Shown here: in pieces, positions 24,064 through 33,200 of the stretch
Layout: the number at the start of each line of letters is the position of its first letter
Position numbering within the stretch: position 1 is the first letter of the stretch
From: Polaromonas sp.
GTDB lineage: Bacteria > Pseudomonadota > Gammaproteobacteria > Burkholderiales > Burkholderiaceae_C
Assembly (NCBI RefSeq): GCF_029945925.1
Contig: NZ_JAQSDN010000036.1
Location: forward strand, 1 to 64,000
Direction: 5' to 3'
DNA: 64,000 bases
Position numbers and translations under genes: made by a program
Notes under the pieces: model-generated
Seen by the model: only the letters and a program-made list of their open reading frames with translations
Database searches by the model: none
Told to the model about the DNA's origin: nothing

Positions 24064-25371
24064 ATGAACCAGCCCGACCTCGACCAGCTTCTTGCCGCAT
24101 GCGACCGCTTTGTGCCGCAACGCATGCTGCAGCTGATTGGCGCCGACAGCATCGAGCAGGTCCGGTCCGGGCAACATGTGGAGCGCCAGATCCACATCCT
24201 GTTCACCGACATCCAGGGCTACACCACGCTCGCGGAAGACCACAGCTCCACCGCGAGCTTCGAGTTCATCAACAGCTACCTCGGCGCCATGGAGCCGGTG
24301 GTGCAGCGCAATGGCGGTGTCGTTGACAAGTTCATCGGCGACGCGATCATGGCGCTGTTCCCTGAAGATGCCGACGACGCGGTCCATTGCGCGCTTGAGC
24401 TTGCCGTGGCGCTGGACAATTTCAATGCCAGTCGCGCGGCGCAGGGCAGGCAGCCCATACGCATCGGGATAGGCATTCATACCGGTCTGGTCACTATCGG
24501 CGCCATCGGAACCGAGCAGCGCCTTGAAATCACCGTGATTGGCGATTCGGTCAACCTGGCGGCGCGGCTGGAATCGACCACCCGCGAGTACGGGGCGCAG
24601 ATTCTGGTGAGCGAAAACGTCCTGTACGCGCTCAATCACCCGCAAGCGCCTGCCAGCCGCTTTGTTGACCGCATCCGCGTCAAGGGCAAGATGCGGCCGG
24701 TTTCCATCTACGAGGTTTTCAGCCCCGACACCGACGCGGCCAGCACCCTCAAGATGGCGACGCGTGCCGAGTTCGAGCGCGCCGTGGCCTATTACCAGCT
24801 ACTGAAAGTCGATCAGGCGCGCGCGATTTTTGCGCGCCTGTGCGCCCAATGCCCGGACGACCGGCCGGCCCAAGTCTACCTGGAGCGCTGCCAAGCCTTC
24901 GGTGAAACCGGGCAACACCACGGCACGGGCGAGATCAGCCGCGAGATCGAATGGAGCCACGACTATGACACCGGCGTGGACGAGATGGATGAGCAGCATC
25001 AGGAATGGTGCAAGCGCCTTGCGGCCCTGTTTGAGCGCCTGCAGTCCGGGCAGCAGCAAGGCCTGCCAGAACTGTTCGATTACCTGCGCAGCTACATCGA
25101 ATGGCACTTCGCCGAGGAGGAAGCGCTGATGGACCAGTCCGGCTACCCGCTACGCCGGCAACACAAGCTGGAGCACGCGCGCTATGCGGAAGTGCTGGAG
25201 CGCTTCAAGACCGACTTTGAACAGGGACAACACGACCCCTTGCTCGTCACTTTCCGCGCCAATCTGTGCCTGGTCGACTGGTTCATCAACCACACCACCG
25301 GAACAGACCGGCAGCTCGGGCGCTTTCTGGACCAGCAAAAGGCCGGTCTGGCGGATGGCTCGGCTGCTTGA
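24064..25371 (+). CDS. Class III adenylate cyclase fused to bacteriohemerythrin
   Basis: A 435-residue two-domain protein. The N-terminal class III nucleotidyl cyclase (about 40-240) has both metal aspartates, D49 ('FTDIQGYT') and D93 ('KFIGDAIMALF'), plus the ATP-type lysine K89, D161 ('VIGDSVNLAARLE') and N164/R168. These residues favour ATP over GTP. The C-terminal region (about 297-430) is a hemerythrin four-helix bundle with the diiron ligands: His in 'DYDTGVDEMDEQHQEW', His and Glu in 'EWHFAEEEALM', and 'RQHKLEHARY', with His/Asp in 'NHTTGTDRQL'. The combination suggests cAMP synthesis controlled by O2, NO or redox. No membrane segment. Confidence 0.92.
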   Translation: MNQPDLDQLLAACDRFVPQRMLQLIGADSIEQVRSGQHVERQIHILFTDIQGYTTLAEDHSSTASFEFINSYLGAMEPVVQRNGGVVDKFIGDAIMALFPEDADDAVHCALELAVALDNFNASRAAQGRQPIRIGIGIHTGLVTIGAIGTEQRLEITVIGDSVNLAARLESTTREYGAQILVSENVLYALNHPQAPASRFVDRIRVKGKMRPVSIYEVFSPDTDAASTLKMATRAEFERAVAYYQLLKVDQARAIFARLCAQCPDDRPAQVYLERCQAFGETGQHHGTGEISREIEWSHDYDTGVDEMDEQHQEWCKRLAALFERLQSGQQQGLPELFDYLRSYIEWHFAEEEALMDQSGYPLRRQHKLEHARYAEVLERFKTDFEQGQHDPLLVTFRANLCLVDWFINHTTGTDRQLGRFLDQQKAGLADGSAA

Positions 25372-25433
25372 ACGGGCCGCCGACAGGACCCAGGCCAACC
25401 GCGCAGCACGACAAGCAGTTGATTTTCCAAAGA

Positions 25434-25467
25434 AAAGGCCGCTGACTATTTCTAGTAAGCGGCCTTT
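25434..25467 (+). terminator. Stem-loop, probable terminator after the cyclase gene
   Basis: AAAGGCCGCT at 25434-25443 pairs perfectly with AGCGGCCTTT at 25458-25467, with a 14-base loop. Only three T residues trail it, so the terminator is weak or bidirectional. It marks the end of the core-like block; sequence beyond it is lower in GC. Confidence 0.6.
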
Positions 25468-25551
25468 GTATCGGCATATGGTGGGCTGGGGTCTACTTAA
25501 TGATCCCCTGCAAGCCGCATGAAATATAAGATTTCTCAATTCAATCTTTAT

Positions 25552-25583
25552 TTTGTTCCCCGGTTTGTTCCCCGGTCCGGGGA
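25552..25583. repeat. Tandem TTTGTTCCCCGG direct repeat with adjoining palindrome
   Basis: TTTGTTCCCCGG occurs twice back to back (25552-25563, 25564-25575) and continues into CCCCGGTCCGGGG (25570-25582), a near-perfect palindrome. Situated at the core/accessory border ~300 bp before an AlpA-like gene, it may be an integrase arm-type or attachment region. No matching copy was found near the right end of the accessory block, so the role is inference. Confidence 0.4.
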
Positions 25584-25880
25584 CCGCTGCATACAGACAC
25601 CTGAAAGTACCAATTAACGTCTTGCCCGACCATGGCCGGATAGTCCACTCCGAATCGATTCACTGACACAGCTGAGCGAGCCGTCCACTAATGATAGAAG
25701 AATACATATAAAGCACTCCGCCGATTCAGAAGTCCGGTCATTATCGGTGCCCCTCCCTGTTTCTCAAGCTGAGATCCAGTTGAGAGATATGGACGGCATC
25801 GGAGCCCGTTGGATCCGAATTGGACGCCTTCGGACAATGTACGATCAAGAGAACTCATAGCTCATCTTGAATAGACCACG
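25584..25880. other. Gene-free segment at the left edge of the accessory region
   Basis: No open frame with recognizable coding character. The base composition drops here relative to the upstream genes. It ends immediately before the AlpA-like regulator and presumably holds its promoter, but no clear -35/-10 pair could be chosen. Confidence 0.6.
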
Positions 25881-26627
25881 ATGCCGGAAAAACGCCAGAA
25901 TCCTGACAGCAACAGAATCGTTCGTCTAGACGAGGTTATTGATCGGACAGGGCTGTCTAGGTCAACGATTTACGACAAGATGGACCCGAAGTCACCGCGC
26001 CATGATCGGACCTTTCCACCCAGGGTAAAGCTTGGCCTTAGCGCAATCGGTTGGGAGGAATCTGCGTTGGACAGCTGGATATTGACGCGAATCCATGCCA
26101 ACCGGTCGTTACCAGCTTCCGTGCAAGACCACGCCCCACCAAAACCGGAATTGCAAGAAGCCCCGGCAACCTCCACGCAGAAGTCGACGCAAACAGATAG
26201 TGCAAGAAGTTCTGATGTCGCGGTAGTCTACGATCTGCTCGAAAGGCACGCCAAAACTGGCACTTTTATGCCGTATAAGCAGGTTATGGACCCGGTTAGG
26301 CTCTGGCCAGATTTGCCGAAGGACCGCGTTCAAGTTGAGCAAATTTTGGAGCGTGTCACCAGAAAATCTCATCTCGAAGGAAAAGGGCTCTTTGGCGTGC
26401 TCGTCCAAGAGAGTTTGAACGGGAACAGTCGGCCTAGTGACGGATTTTTCCGGCTTGCAACGGAACTGGGCTACTCATACGCCAATCCGGACGTCTTTGT
26501 CCAAGAGCAGATTGAACGCTTGTTTGAATTTTACGAGCAACCAAGCTCCAAATCGAAAGGCGGCGTACTTATATGGATCAACAGCCGGGGGAAAAACTTC
26601 CTCACTCGAACGCAGAAATTTAAGTAG
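25881..26627 (+). CDS. AlpA-type (MerR/excisionase-like) phage regulatory protein
   Basis: A 248-residue protein. Residues 10-75 ('IVRLDEVIDRTGLSRSTIYDKM ... PPRVKLGLSAIGWEESALDSWI') are the AlpA/Cox-type DNA-binding domain of P4-like satellites and genomic islands. The other ~170 residues have no family I recognise and contain a polar linker (about 80-115) followed by a helical part. AlpA proteins activate excision and capsid-hijack genes in P4-like elements; an extended C-terminus like this one suggests an additional domain. No integrase or capsid gene is visible nearby, so the element is probably decayed or mobilised by other means. Confidence 0.7.
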   Translation: MPEKRQNPDSNRIVRLDEVIDRTGLSRSTIYDKMDPKSPRHDRTFPPRVKLGLSAIGWEESALDSWILTRIHANRSLPASVQDHAPPKPELQEAPATSTQKSTQTDSARSSDVAVVYDLLERHAKTGTFMPYKQVMDPVRLWPDLPKDRVQVEQILERVTRKSHLEGKGLFGVLVQESLNGNSRPSDGFFRLATELGYSYANPDVFVQEQIERLFEFYEQPSSKSKGGVLIWINSRGKNFLTRTQKFK

Positions 26628-27235
26628 TCGGAGCTGGGAGGCATTACTCGCTCTACACGACAAGATTTGCAAGTCACGCCAGGTCAATTCAATTTGGCAT
26701 AGAATCGGCGCTACTCGCGATCACTCAGCCCTGTGGTGATCGCCACTACTAGCGATCCCCCAGTACTCTGGACAGATCGCCAATCCGGCACGCTAGGATT
26801 CACATCCGAACGCAGCTGCGTACTGTACCGACATACTCAATGTCGCTATCAATGGGGTCCAAGCCGTACCGCTTGCGACTCTAACGTCCCGATGAAGCCT
26901 TATGCGCTAGCCGCGCCGACATCATCAGTTCTGGTGTAAAAGTCCCAGCCTACTTACCTGGCAACGGCTACGTTTTTCGCGTATCCAGCGTCAGCGTCTA
27001 GCAATCGCACAGGCAGTTGCCACTTACTAGCTCAGCAGAGCTGACAAACACAACACAAGCGTGGCCAGCATTCTGCAGCCATGCACGCTTATTTTTGCCC
27101 CGGTTTTATGCCGGAGATTAATCCCGGATGGACACATTTAGATCCATCCATTTAGAAATGGTGAATGAAATGAAATATTTTAAAGCTAGCGCGATTACAC
27201 GTTCGCGAACGACTGCCTTCGGTGGAGGCACCCTG
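26628..27235. other. Non-coding or decayed stretch between AlpA-like and DUF3987 genes
   Basis: About 600 bp without a convincing gene. Short open frames lack codon bias and similarity. It is rich in imperfect GATCGCC/GGCGATC-like palindromes around 26705-26780. The last bases contain the GGAGG ribosome site (27224-27228) of the next gene. Confidence 0.55.
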
Positions 27236-28714
27236 ATGAATAGTCAGAGTTCCGCCTATCCAACGTGGGCATTTCCGCCAAAGCTTCAGGCCGCTATTTT
27301 GGAGCAGTGGAACAACAACGAAGCGCCATTCCCAACTATCGCGGCAAGCGTGATCGGCGCCCTTTCTGCAGCGATACAGGACAAGGTAGACGTGGAACGA
27401 ATACCGGGATCTCGCGTGCCCTGTTCGGTTAATACTTGGGTGGTCGGAGGGTCCGGATCACGCAAGACCACTATCGACAGAATGTTGATGAAAGTTTTCT
27501 CTGTTTTTGAGAAAGCAGCACTTGAAAAAATGAAGCCGCAGCTAGCCGCCGAAAAGGCAAAACGGCTAGTTTGGGAATTTGACCTTGAACGGCTGAAAAA
27601 AAAACTAAAAGGTGATCCCGACCATGACATGTGTGCCGAAGAAATTCAGTTCGAACTCGAAACACTATTACTTAATGAGCCGAAACAGTCACCAATTCCT
27701 AAAATTCTATATCGGGATGCTACCCCAGAAGCTATCGCAAAAGGCCTTAGCGCTTGGCGTTCAGCATTGCTGAATACCAGCGAAGCGGGGGCGCTGCTGG
27801 GAGGTCGTACGATGTCTAATCTGGGATTTTTTAGCAGCCTCTGGGACGGGGATGACCTGCGAATAGACAGGGCGAGTTCTGAAAGCTATGTCGTCACAGG
27901 CCCTCGGCTGACCATCTCACTGATGGTGCAAGAAAAAACCTTTGCCAAATTTTTGTCGACGCAAGGAAGCCTTTCCCGAGACAACGGATTTCTGGCACGG
28001 TTTCTGGTTTGTTATCCAACTCCTTTGGAAGGAACCCGTTTTGGGGCTTTTGCAACTGGATCCTGGGAGAACCACGAGGCGTTGCAGTCGCGTTTGCTCG
28101 AAATTCTGATGCGCGGAATTCCCGAGGATGGGGTCAGCCTAGTACGCAAAGTTTTGACACTGTCTTTGGATGCTCAAGTGGCATTGAAAATCTTCTCTGA
28201 TCAAGTAGAGGCAGATATTGCGCCGGGGCGGTTTCTGTCAGATATTAAGGACTTCGCCTCTAAAGTAGCGGAACACGCAATTCGATTGGGAGGTCTGTTT
28301 CACTACTATGAAGGCAATGAAGGGCCGATCAGCGGTGACACCCTCAGGCGGGCTGTGGAGATTTGTACCTGGCACATGCTTGAGTTCAAGCGACTTTTCG
28401 CGGAATCGCCAGAAACGCCATTGGAATTACAGGATGCCATGGCGTTGGAGAGGTGCATCGCCAGCTTTTCTGCCGCTCGGCCAGGGCAGCAGTGGGTACC
28501 AAAGAAGTATTTGTTTACCCACGGACCCAATGCCGTCCGCAAAAAAGCTCGCTTGGATCTCGCACTCCAAGTGCTTTGGGAGCAAGGAAAAATTACCGTA
28601 CATATTGACAAAAAAACGATCTTGGTAGCGCTGAACCCGTACTTTTTTCCGGCAGTGAACCAATGCGGCTACATCCCACCGCATCACCCTCAGCAGCCGC
28701 CACCCCTGAGCTGA
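27236..28714 (+). CDS. YfjI-like DUF3987 family protein
   Basis: A 492-residue protein resembling the DUF3987/YfjI group found in CP4-57-type islands and mobile elements. A P-loop-like 'VVGGSGSRKTTIDRM' (residue ~80) is followed by 'YRDATPEAIAKGLSAWRSALLNTSEAGALLGGRTMSN' and 'GPRLTISLMVQEKTFAKFLS'. Hydrophobic-acidic 'SSLWDGDDLRIDR' precedes these. This is the layout of the superfamily-3 helicase-like primase-associated proteins, with Lys in the P-loop. Start chosen at 27236, which has a good GGAGG ribosome site; an upstream ATG at 27128 has none. It may support replication of a mobile element. Confidence 0.75.
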   Translation: MNSQSSAYPTWAFPPKLQAAILEQWNNNEAPFPTIAASVIGALSAAIQDKVDVERIPGSRVPCSVNTWVVGGSGSRKTTIDRMLMKVFSVFEKAALEKMKPQLAAEKAKRLVWEFDLERLKKKLKGDPDHDMCAEEIQFELETLLLNEPKQSPIPKILYRDATPEAIAKGLSAWRSALLNTSEAGALLGGRTMSNLGFFSSLWDGDDLRIDRASSESYVVTGPRLTISLMVQEKTFAKFLSTQGSLSRDNGFLARFLVCYPTPLEGTRFGAFATGSWENHEALQSRLLEILMRGIPEDGVSLVRKVLTLSLDAQVALKIFSDQVEADIAPGRFLSDIKDFASKVAEHAIRLGGLFHYYEGNEGPISGDTLRRAVEICTWHMLEFKRLFAESPETPLELQDAMALERCIASFSAARPGQQWVPKKYLFTHGPNAVRKKARLDLALQVLWEQGKITVHIDKKTILVALNPYFFPAVNQCGYIPPHHPQQPPPLS

Positions 28715-28796
28715 ATTAGCGCTTAATCGGTCTGAGCACCTTGCAAATTTAGCTAATTTCGCTACTGGTAGCTAAATTAGCGGAAAAAGCAACCCC

Positions 28797-28837
28797 AAGT
28801 CCCCTGATTGGTCGACACCGTCAGGGGACTTTTTTTG
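28797..28837. terminator. Bidirectional terminator between the DUF3987 and mob genes
   Basis: AAGTCCCCTGA (28797-28807) pairs with TCAGGGGACTT (28821-28831), loop of 13 bases, followed by a run of seven T residues. It lies between two convergent genes and can serve both: the reverse strand also has an A/T-rich tail. Confidence 0.85.
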
Positions 28838-28844
28838 TGCCTGC

Positions 28845-29555
28845 TTAAGCGCTACGGGCCTGTTGGATTTCATCTTTTTCCGCGACCGTCAGCGCTCGTA
28901 TTCGAGCAGGTCCCAGGTGACGTTCAGGCTCCCGAGCTATTCCACGGTCGCGATTGCTCCGGGCATCGACTTTTGACTCGTGTCCGTATTTGACAAGATA
29001 CTCGTTTAGCAGCGACGCCCAGCTCTCGCGCTGCCTCACGACCTCTTGGCGGAATGTGACGGGATCCTTTCCCCCACTGTCTTTTCTGCAGCCGCCCTTT
29101 TCAGGGTGTCGGGCGTTGTAGCGATGGAAAAAGCACTCAGGTTTACGCAAAATTCCGTCCGGTATGCGGTCAGAAAACATGACATGTGCATGAGGCTGTT
29201 CCCCCTCGCCTAATGCGGCATTCGGACAGTGAAGGGCAAATTCGTAGGGCTTTTCGCGCACCTCCCTGTCAATGAATTCCTCCACCAATCCACGGCGTTG
29301 TGCAGGTGTGAGCTCGCATGGCAGTGCGATGACTATCTCTCGATAGGCTGCTCCATTCACTCGCTCGCCCTTGTCGGCAGCTTTCCAAAATGTGAGCGGG
29401 TCCTGAATTCCAACGGGAAGGTTTCCATGGCCTCTGGCGACAATATCTTTGGCTTTGATACCCTTTCTATGACTTCCTTCTCGCAAAATGTATTGAGCGT
29501 GATCTGCCGCTTTTCCAGGCTTGCCGCTCTTTATTTCAATGTGCATTAATGCCAT
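28845..29555 (-). CDS. mobA: MobA/MobL family relaxase, short form
   Basis: A 236-residue protein matching the N-terminal relaxase (PF03389-like) domain of MobA/MobL. Landmarks are 'KSGKPGKAADHAQYILREG' at the N-terminus, an arginine-rich middle, the 'PHAHVMFSDR' metal-histidine motif (~residue 125) and 'FHRYNARHPEKGG'. Conserved histidines are present, but the protein lacks the C-terminal helicase/primase extension of plasmid relaxases, so it is truncated or a minimal island-type relaxase. Divergent from the BREX operon; an oriT-like candidate lies just upstream (29606-29672). Confidence 0.75.
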   Translation of the reverse strand: MALMHIEIKSGKPGKAADHAQYILREGSHRKGIKAKDIVARGHGNLPVGIQDPLTFWKAADKGERVNGAAYREIVIALPCELTPAQRRGLVEEFIDREVREKPYEFALHCPNAALGEGEQPHAHVMFSDRIPDGILRKPECFFHRYNARHPEKGGCRKDSGGKDPVTFRQEVVRQRESWASLLNEYLVKYGHESKVDARSNRDRGIAREPERHLGPARIRALTVAEKDEIQQARSA

Positions 29556-29605
29556 GATTTTTCTCCATTACTTAAATAGTGGTCACCCCAGGGGCGAATT
29601 TGCTT

Positions 29606-29672
29606 GGAGGATAGTTCCGCCTCCCTAGAGATAGGAGAAAGGGTAAGTGCACGTCTGCTTTTATCCTCTCCT
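29606..29672. other. Candidate oriT-like region upstream of the relaxase gene
   Basis: Contains GGAGG (29606-29610) and CCTCC (29620-29624) as an inverted pair, TAGGAGA (29632-29638) and TCTCCTA (29666-29672) as a second inverted pair, and TAAGTGC at 29644-29650, which matches the first seven bases of the RSF1010-type nick core TAAGTGCGCCCT. The match is partial, and the region was picked because it adjoins a mob gene. Confidence 0.35.
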
Positions 29673-29942
29673 ACCACGTAAGTTAGTAGTCGACTGCCAT
29701 CCTCCAATACATGTAGGTATGGTGATAAAAAATAAGCAGAGCATCACTGCCAGCCATGGCAGATGACTATCCTGGTAGCTACAGTTCGCGTAACTACTTG
29801 CATATTTGAAGACCACTACACCAGACCGACCTGCCTACCAATTAGTCTTGACTTGAACAGTTCCCTCAAGTCGTCAGCTTGTGCTCTACCTCACAGACAC
29901 TCATACAGCAGTGAACTTGAACCGCTTGGCTCCAGATTACTC
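29673..29942. other. Intergenic region upstream of the BREX regulator
   Basis: No convincing coding frame on either strand. A/T-rich patches are present, but a specific promoter could not be chosen. It separates the relaxase gene from the BREX operon and probably holds promoters for both directions. Confidence 0.5.
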
Positions 29943-29990
29943 AAGGGGTTGCGCGCAGCACATATTTTTGCTACGCTGCGCAACACCCTT
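29943..29990 (+). promoter_or_regulatory. Large inverted repeat before the BREX regulator (possible operator)
   Basis: AAGGGGTTGCGCGCAGC (29943-29959) is an imperfect inverted copy of GCTGCGCAACACCCTT (29975-29990), with a 15-base A/T-rich loop containing TATTTT. It ends 17 bp before the regulator start codon. It is either an operator for the HTH protein or an RNA attenuator. Confidence 0.55.
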
Positions 29991-30007
29991 AGACAAAACT
30001 CACGAAA

Positions 30008-30229
30008 ATGATCCGCTGCCATCTATCAACTCTTATGGGCCGGGAAAAACTTCGCATCTCTGATGTTGCGAAGAGCACTGGGTTAAATCGAAGCACGGTC
30101 ACAGCGCTTTACAACGAAACGGCCACCAGGGTTGACCTTCCTGCGGTAGAGAGCTTGTGCGAGCTTTTCCAGTGCCAAGTGGGGGAGCTATTTGAAATCG
30201 TCCTATCTAAACCTGAGGTCCGCCAATGA
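30008..30229 (+). CDS. Small XRE/Cro-type HTH regulator of the BREX operon
   Basis: A 73-residue protein. Almost the whole length is a helix-turn-helix ('LRISDVAKSTGLNRSTVTALYNETATRVDLPAVESLCELFQCQVGELFEIV'), the HTH_26/Cro-C1 type. Family-like N-terminus 'MIRCHLSTLMGREKLRI' supports the ATG at 30008. It overlaps pglW by four bases (ATGA), so the two are translationally coupled. A role as autoregulator through the inverted repeat immediately upstream is inference, based on small regulators that usually precede defence operons. Confidence 0.85.
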   Translation: MIRCHLSTLMGREKLRISDVAKSTGLNRSTVTALYNETATRVDLPAVESLCELFQCQVGELFEIVLSKPEVRQ

Positions 30230-33200
30230 GCATGGGCAGCAACCGTTGGCATGTCATTGCAGAGTCAAATTTCCCCTGGGAGCGAGAGGCACTGGAGTGG
30301 CTCCGCGCCCAGCTGCCAGACCGGGATCCCTGGAATGTCTGGACCAACTTCGAGTTTATTGATGACGAAGGAAAAATCAGCGAAGTTGACGCGTTGGTGC
30401 TGTCGCCTGCCGGCTTATTCCTCGTCGAAATCAAAAGCCGCCCCGGCACGGTTGATGGTGATACGCACACCTGGACCTGGACGACCGACGGGCGCGAGTA
30501 CACCTATGACAACCCCCTCATACTGACCAACCGCAAATCCAAGCGTTTGGCCAGCCTGCTGCGACGGCAACCGGCCATCACGAAAGCCAAGATTCGTCTC
30601 CCATTTGTAGAGCCAGCGATCTTTCTCTCATCGACCAGTCTAAAAAGCCGTTTGCAAGGGACAGCAAAAACGGCCACCTTTCTGCGGGGTCAGCCCGGAT
30701 CACCGGGTGACGAAGGCATCATTGCCGCTCTTATCAACGGCATAAATGCCAACCCCGCCCACGTAGTGGACGGGCAGCAAGCCAGAGCCATTGCGCGCGG
30801 CCTCGCAGAAGCAGGCGTCCGCCCTTCAAACAAACATCGGCAGGTCGGCGACTACAAGCTCATCAAGCTGATTGCCGAAGGCGCAAGCTTCCAGGACTGG
30901 CAGGGTCAACACGTCAGCATTGAAAGCACTCAAGGACGAGTTCGTATATATACCTTGGCGAACGCTTCCAGCCCAGAGGTGCGTGCCGCCCGGGTTCGTC
31001 TGGCTCGACGCGAATTTGAGGTTTTACAAGGCATCAGCCACCCAGGCATCCTCAAAGCGAACATCTACACAGAGACCGACATGGGTCCAGCGCTGGTGTT
31101 TGACCATGACACCAAGGCCCAACGCCTTGATCACTTACTCCGCGACCGCGGCGCTCAGCTTACTGTAGACCAACGCCTGCAGCTCGTCCGTGACATTGCA
31201 GAAACACTGAAATTCGCCCATTCCAAGCGCTTGTACCACCGGGCATTGGGGCCGCAAAGCATCATGATTTACGGGGCAGACGGCACTGCACTGGCACCCC
31301 GGCTGATGAATTGGCAAACTGCGTCGCGCGAGGCAAGCAATCCTGACACCGCACATCGCACCACGGGTACCCGGCATGTGGAGGACTATGTCGAAGACCC
31401 CGGCTTGGTCTACCTGGCGCCAGAGACCACCCGCGCTGATCCTACCCACGGACCCAGCCTTGATGTGTTCTCGCTGGGCGCCATTGCGTATCACGTGTTT
31501 TCCGGCCAGGCGCCGGCCGAGTCGGTGTTGGAGCTGGCTGAAAAGTTGCGTCTTGGCCAAGGCCTACGGTTGTCCGACGTCATGGACGGCTGTGGCATGC
31601 GTCTGCAGGAGCTGATTCAATTCGCAACCAGCCCCGATGTCATGGCCCGCTATGACGTGGTGCAAGGCTTCTTGGATGACTTGGTCAAAGTTGAAGAAGA
31701 ACTTACCTCGCCCGATCCAGAAGCCACGGTAGACCCGAGTATTGCAGTTCAAGGTGATCGTCTCGATGGCGGCTTCACGGTTGCTAAACGGATGGGAAGG
31801 GGCTCATCAAGCGATGTTCTTTTGGTGCGCGAAGACGGCGCGCAAGAGGACCTGATTCTCAAAGTAGCCTGTGATTTGGCGCACAACGACCGCTTGGTGG
31901 CAGAAGGTGACGTTCTGGCTAACCTGCGCCACCAAAATATCGTAGAGCACCGTCGCACGCTGTCTGTGGCAGGTCGTACCGCCCTGTTGATGCGCAGCGC
32001 CGGGCCCAAGACATTGGCGCAGAAGATCAAGGACGACGGTCGCCTGTCTCTTGACCTGTTGCAGCGTTTTGGGGAGGAACTGATCGAAGTGGTCATCCAT
32101 TTGGAAGACCACGGGGTTGCCCATCGCGACCTCAAACCTGAAAACATTGGCATCCGCGAGGCCAGCTCCCGCAAATTGCAGCTGGTACTGTTCGATTTCT
32201 CCTTGTGCCGCACCTCAACCGACAACATTACCGCAGGCACACACCCCTACCTTGACCCTTTCCTGAGTCTGCGCAAGCCACCTCGCTGGGATTTGTATGC
32301 AGAGCGGTTCGCCTTGGCGATCACTTTGTACGAGATGGCCATTGGCAAACCACCCGTTTGGGGCGATGGCCAGACATCGCCAGCCATGCTGGAAGTCGAG
32401 GTGACCATCGCCAGCGATGTTTTCGACCCCGTCACGCGGGAAGGTTTCACTGCATTTTTCACCAAGGCACTGCGTCGAGATTTCAAGGCGCGCTTTGACA
32501 ACGCTGAAGAAATGCTCCGTGCCTGGCGCGCCATATTTGCTGCCCGGCAGACGGTGCATCCGCCCCAGGCCCAGGGCTTTGAGGCCATAGCCCTTACCGC
32601 CACGCCCACGACCACCATGGCAGAGTTGGGCTACACCCTGGAGGCGCAAGATGTTTTGGAGCGTATGGCGGTCCACAACGCCCGGGAACTGCTTGAGGTT
32701 GATCGCGTTCGTTTCCGGTACTTAAAGGGCGTCGGAGACAAAATTCGCAAAGAGATCAGGCTCACCGCTAAAGAGCTTGCCCGCTTGCGGCCAGACCTCA
32801 CCCGAGGCCGCACAACGCTGCACGACTCTGAAGACGACGCAGCGACCGGGGGTGCCATCAGTGTTAACGAATTGGCGGTACAACTCCTTCCACGCAGACC
32901 CGCTGGAGACGACCGGCCTGAAGAAACCGCCTTGGCACATTACCTCGGGCTTGACCTGGGACTAGATGACAACGTAGCGCCAACTGACATATCAAGCCAG
33001 GCCAGCCAATGGCCCACCCTCGGCGATTCAGCACATGCAGCTGGCGTTGATCGCGGCACCCTCACTGCAGCTTTAATCAAAGCCAGAGAACGCTGGCTAA
33101 AGAATCCGGCGTTCACCGAAGTCCGGTTGCAACTTGACAAGCTTGTGCGCAGCCAGGGCCAAGTCATGACCGCCAATGAAGCAGCTTTGGCCCTGCTCGC

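Noticed and set aside
29763..30011. Plus frame in the region before the BREX regulator
   Set aside because: No family, no ribosome site, and it overlaps the inverted repeat; codon usage is atypical.
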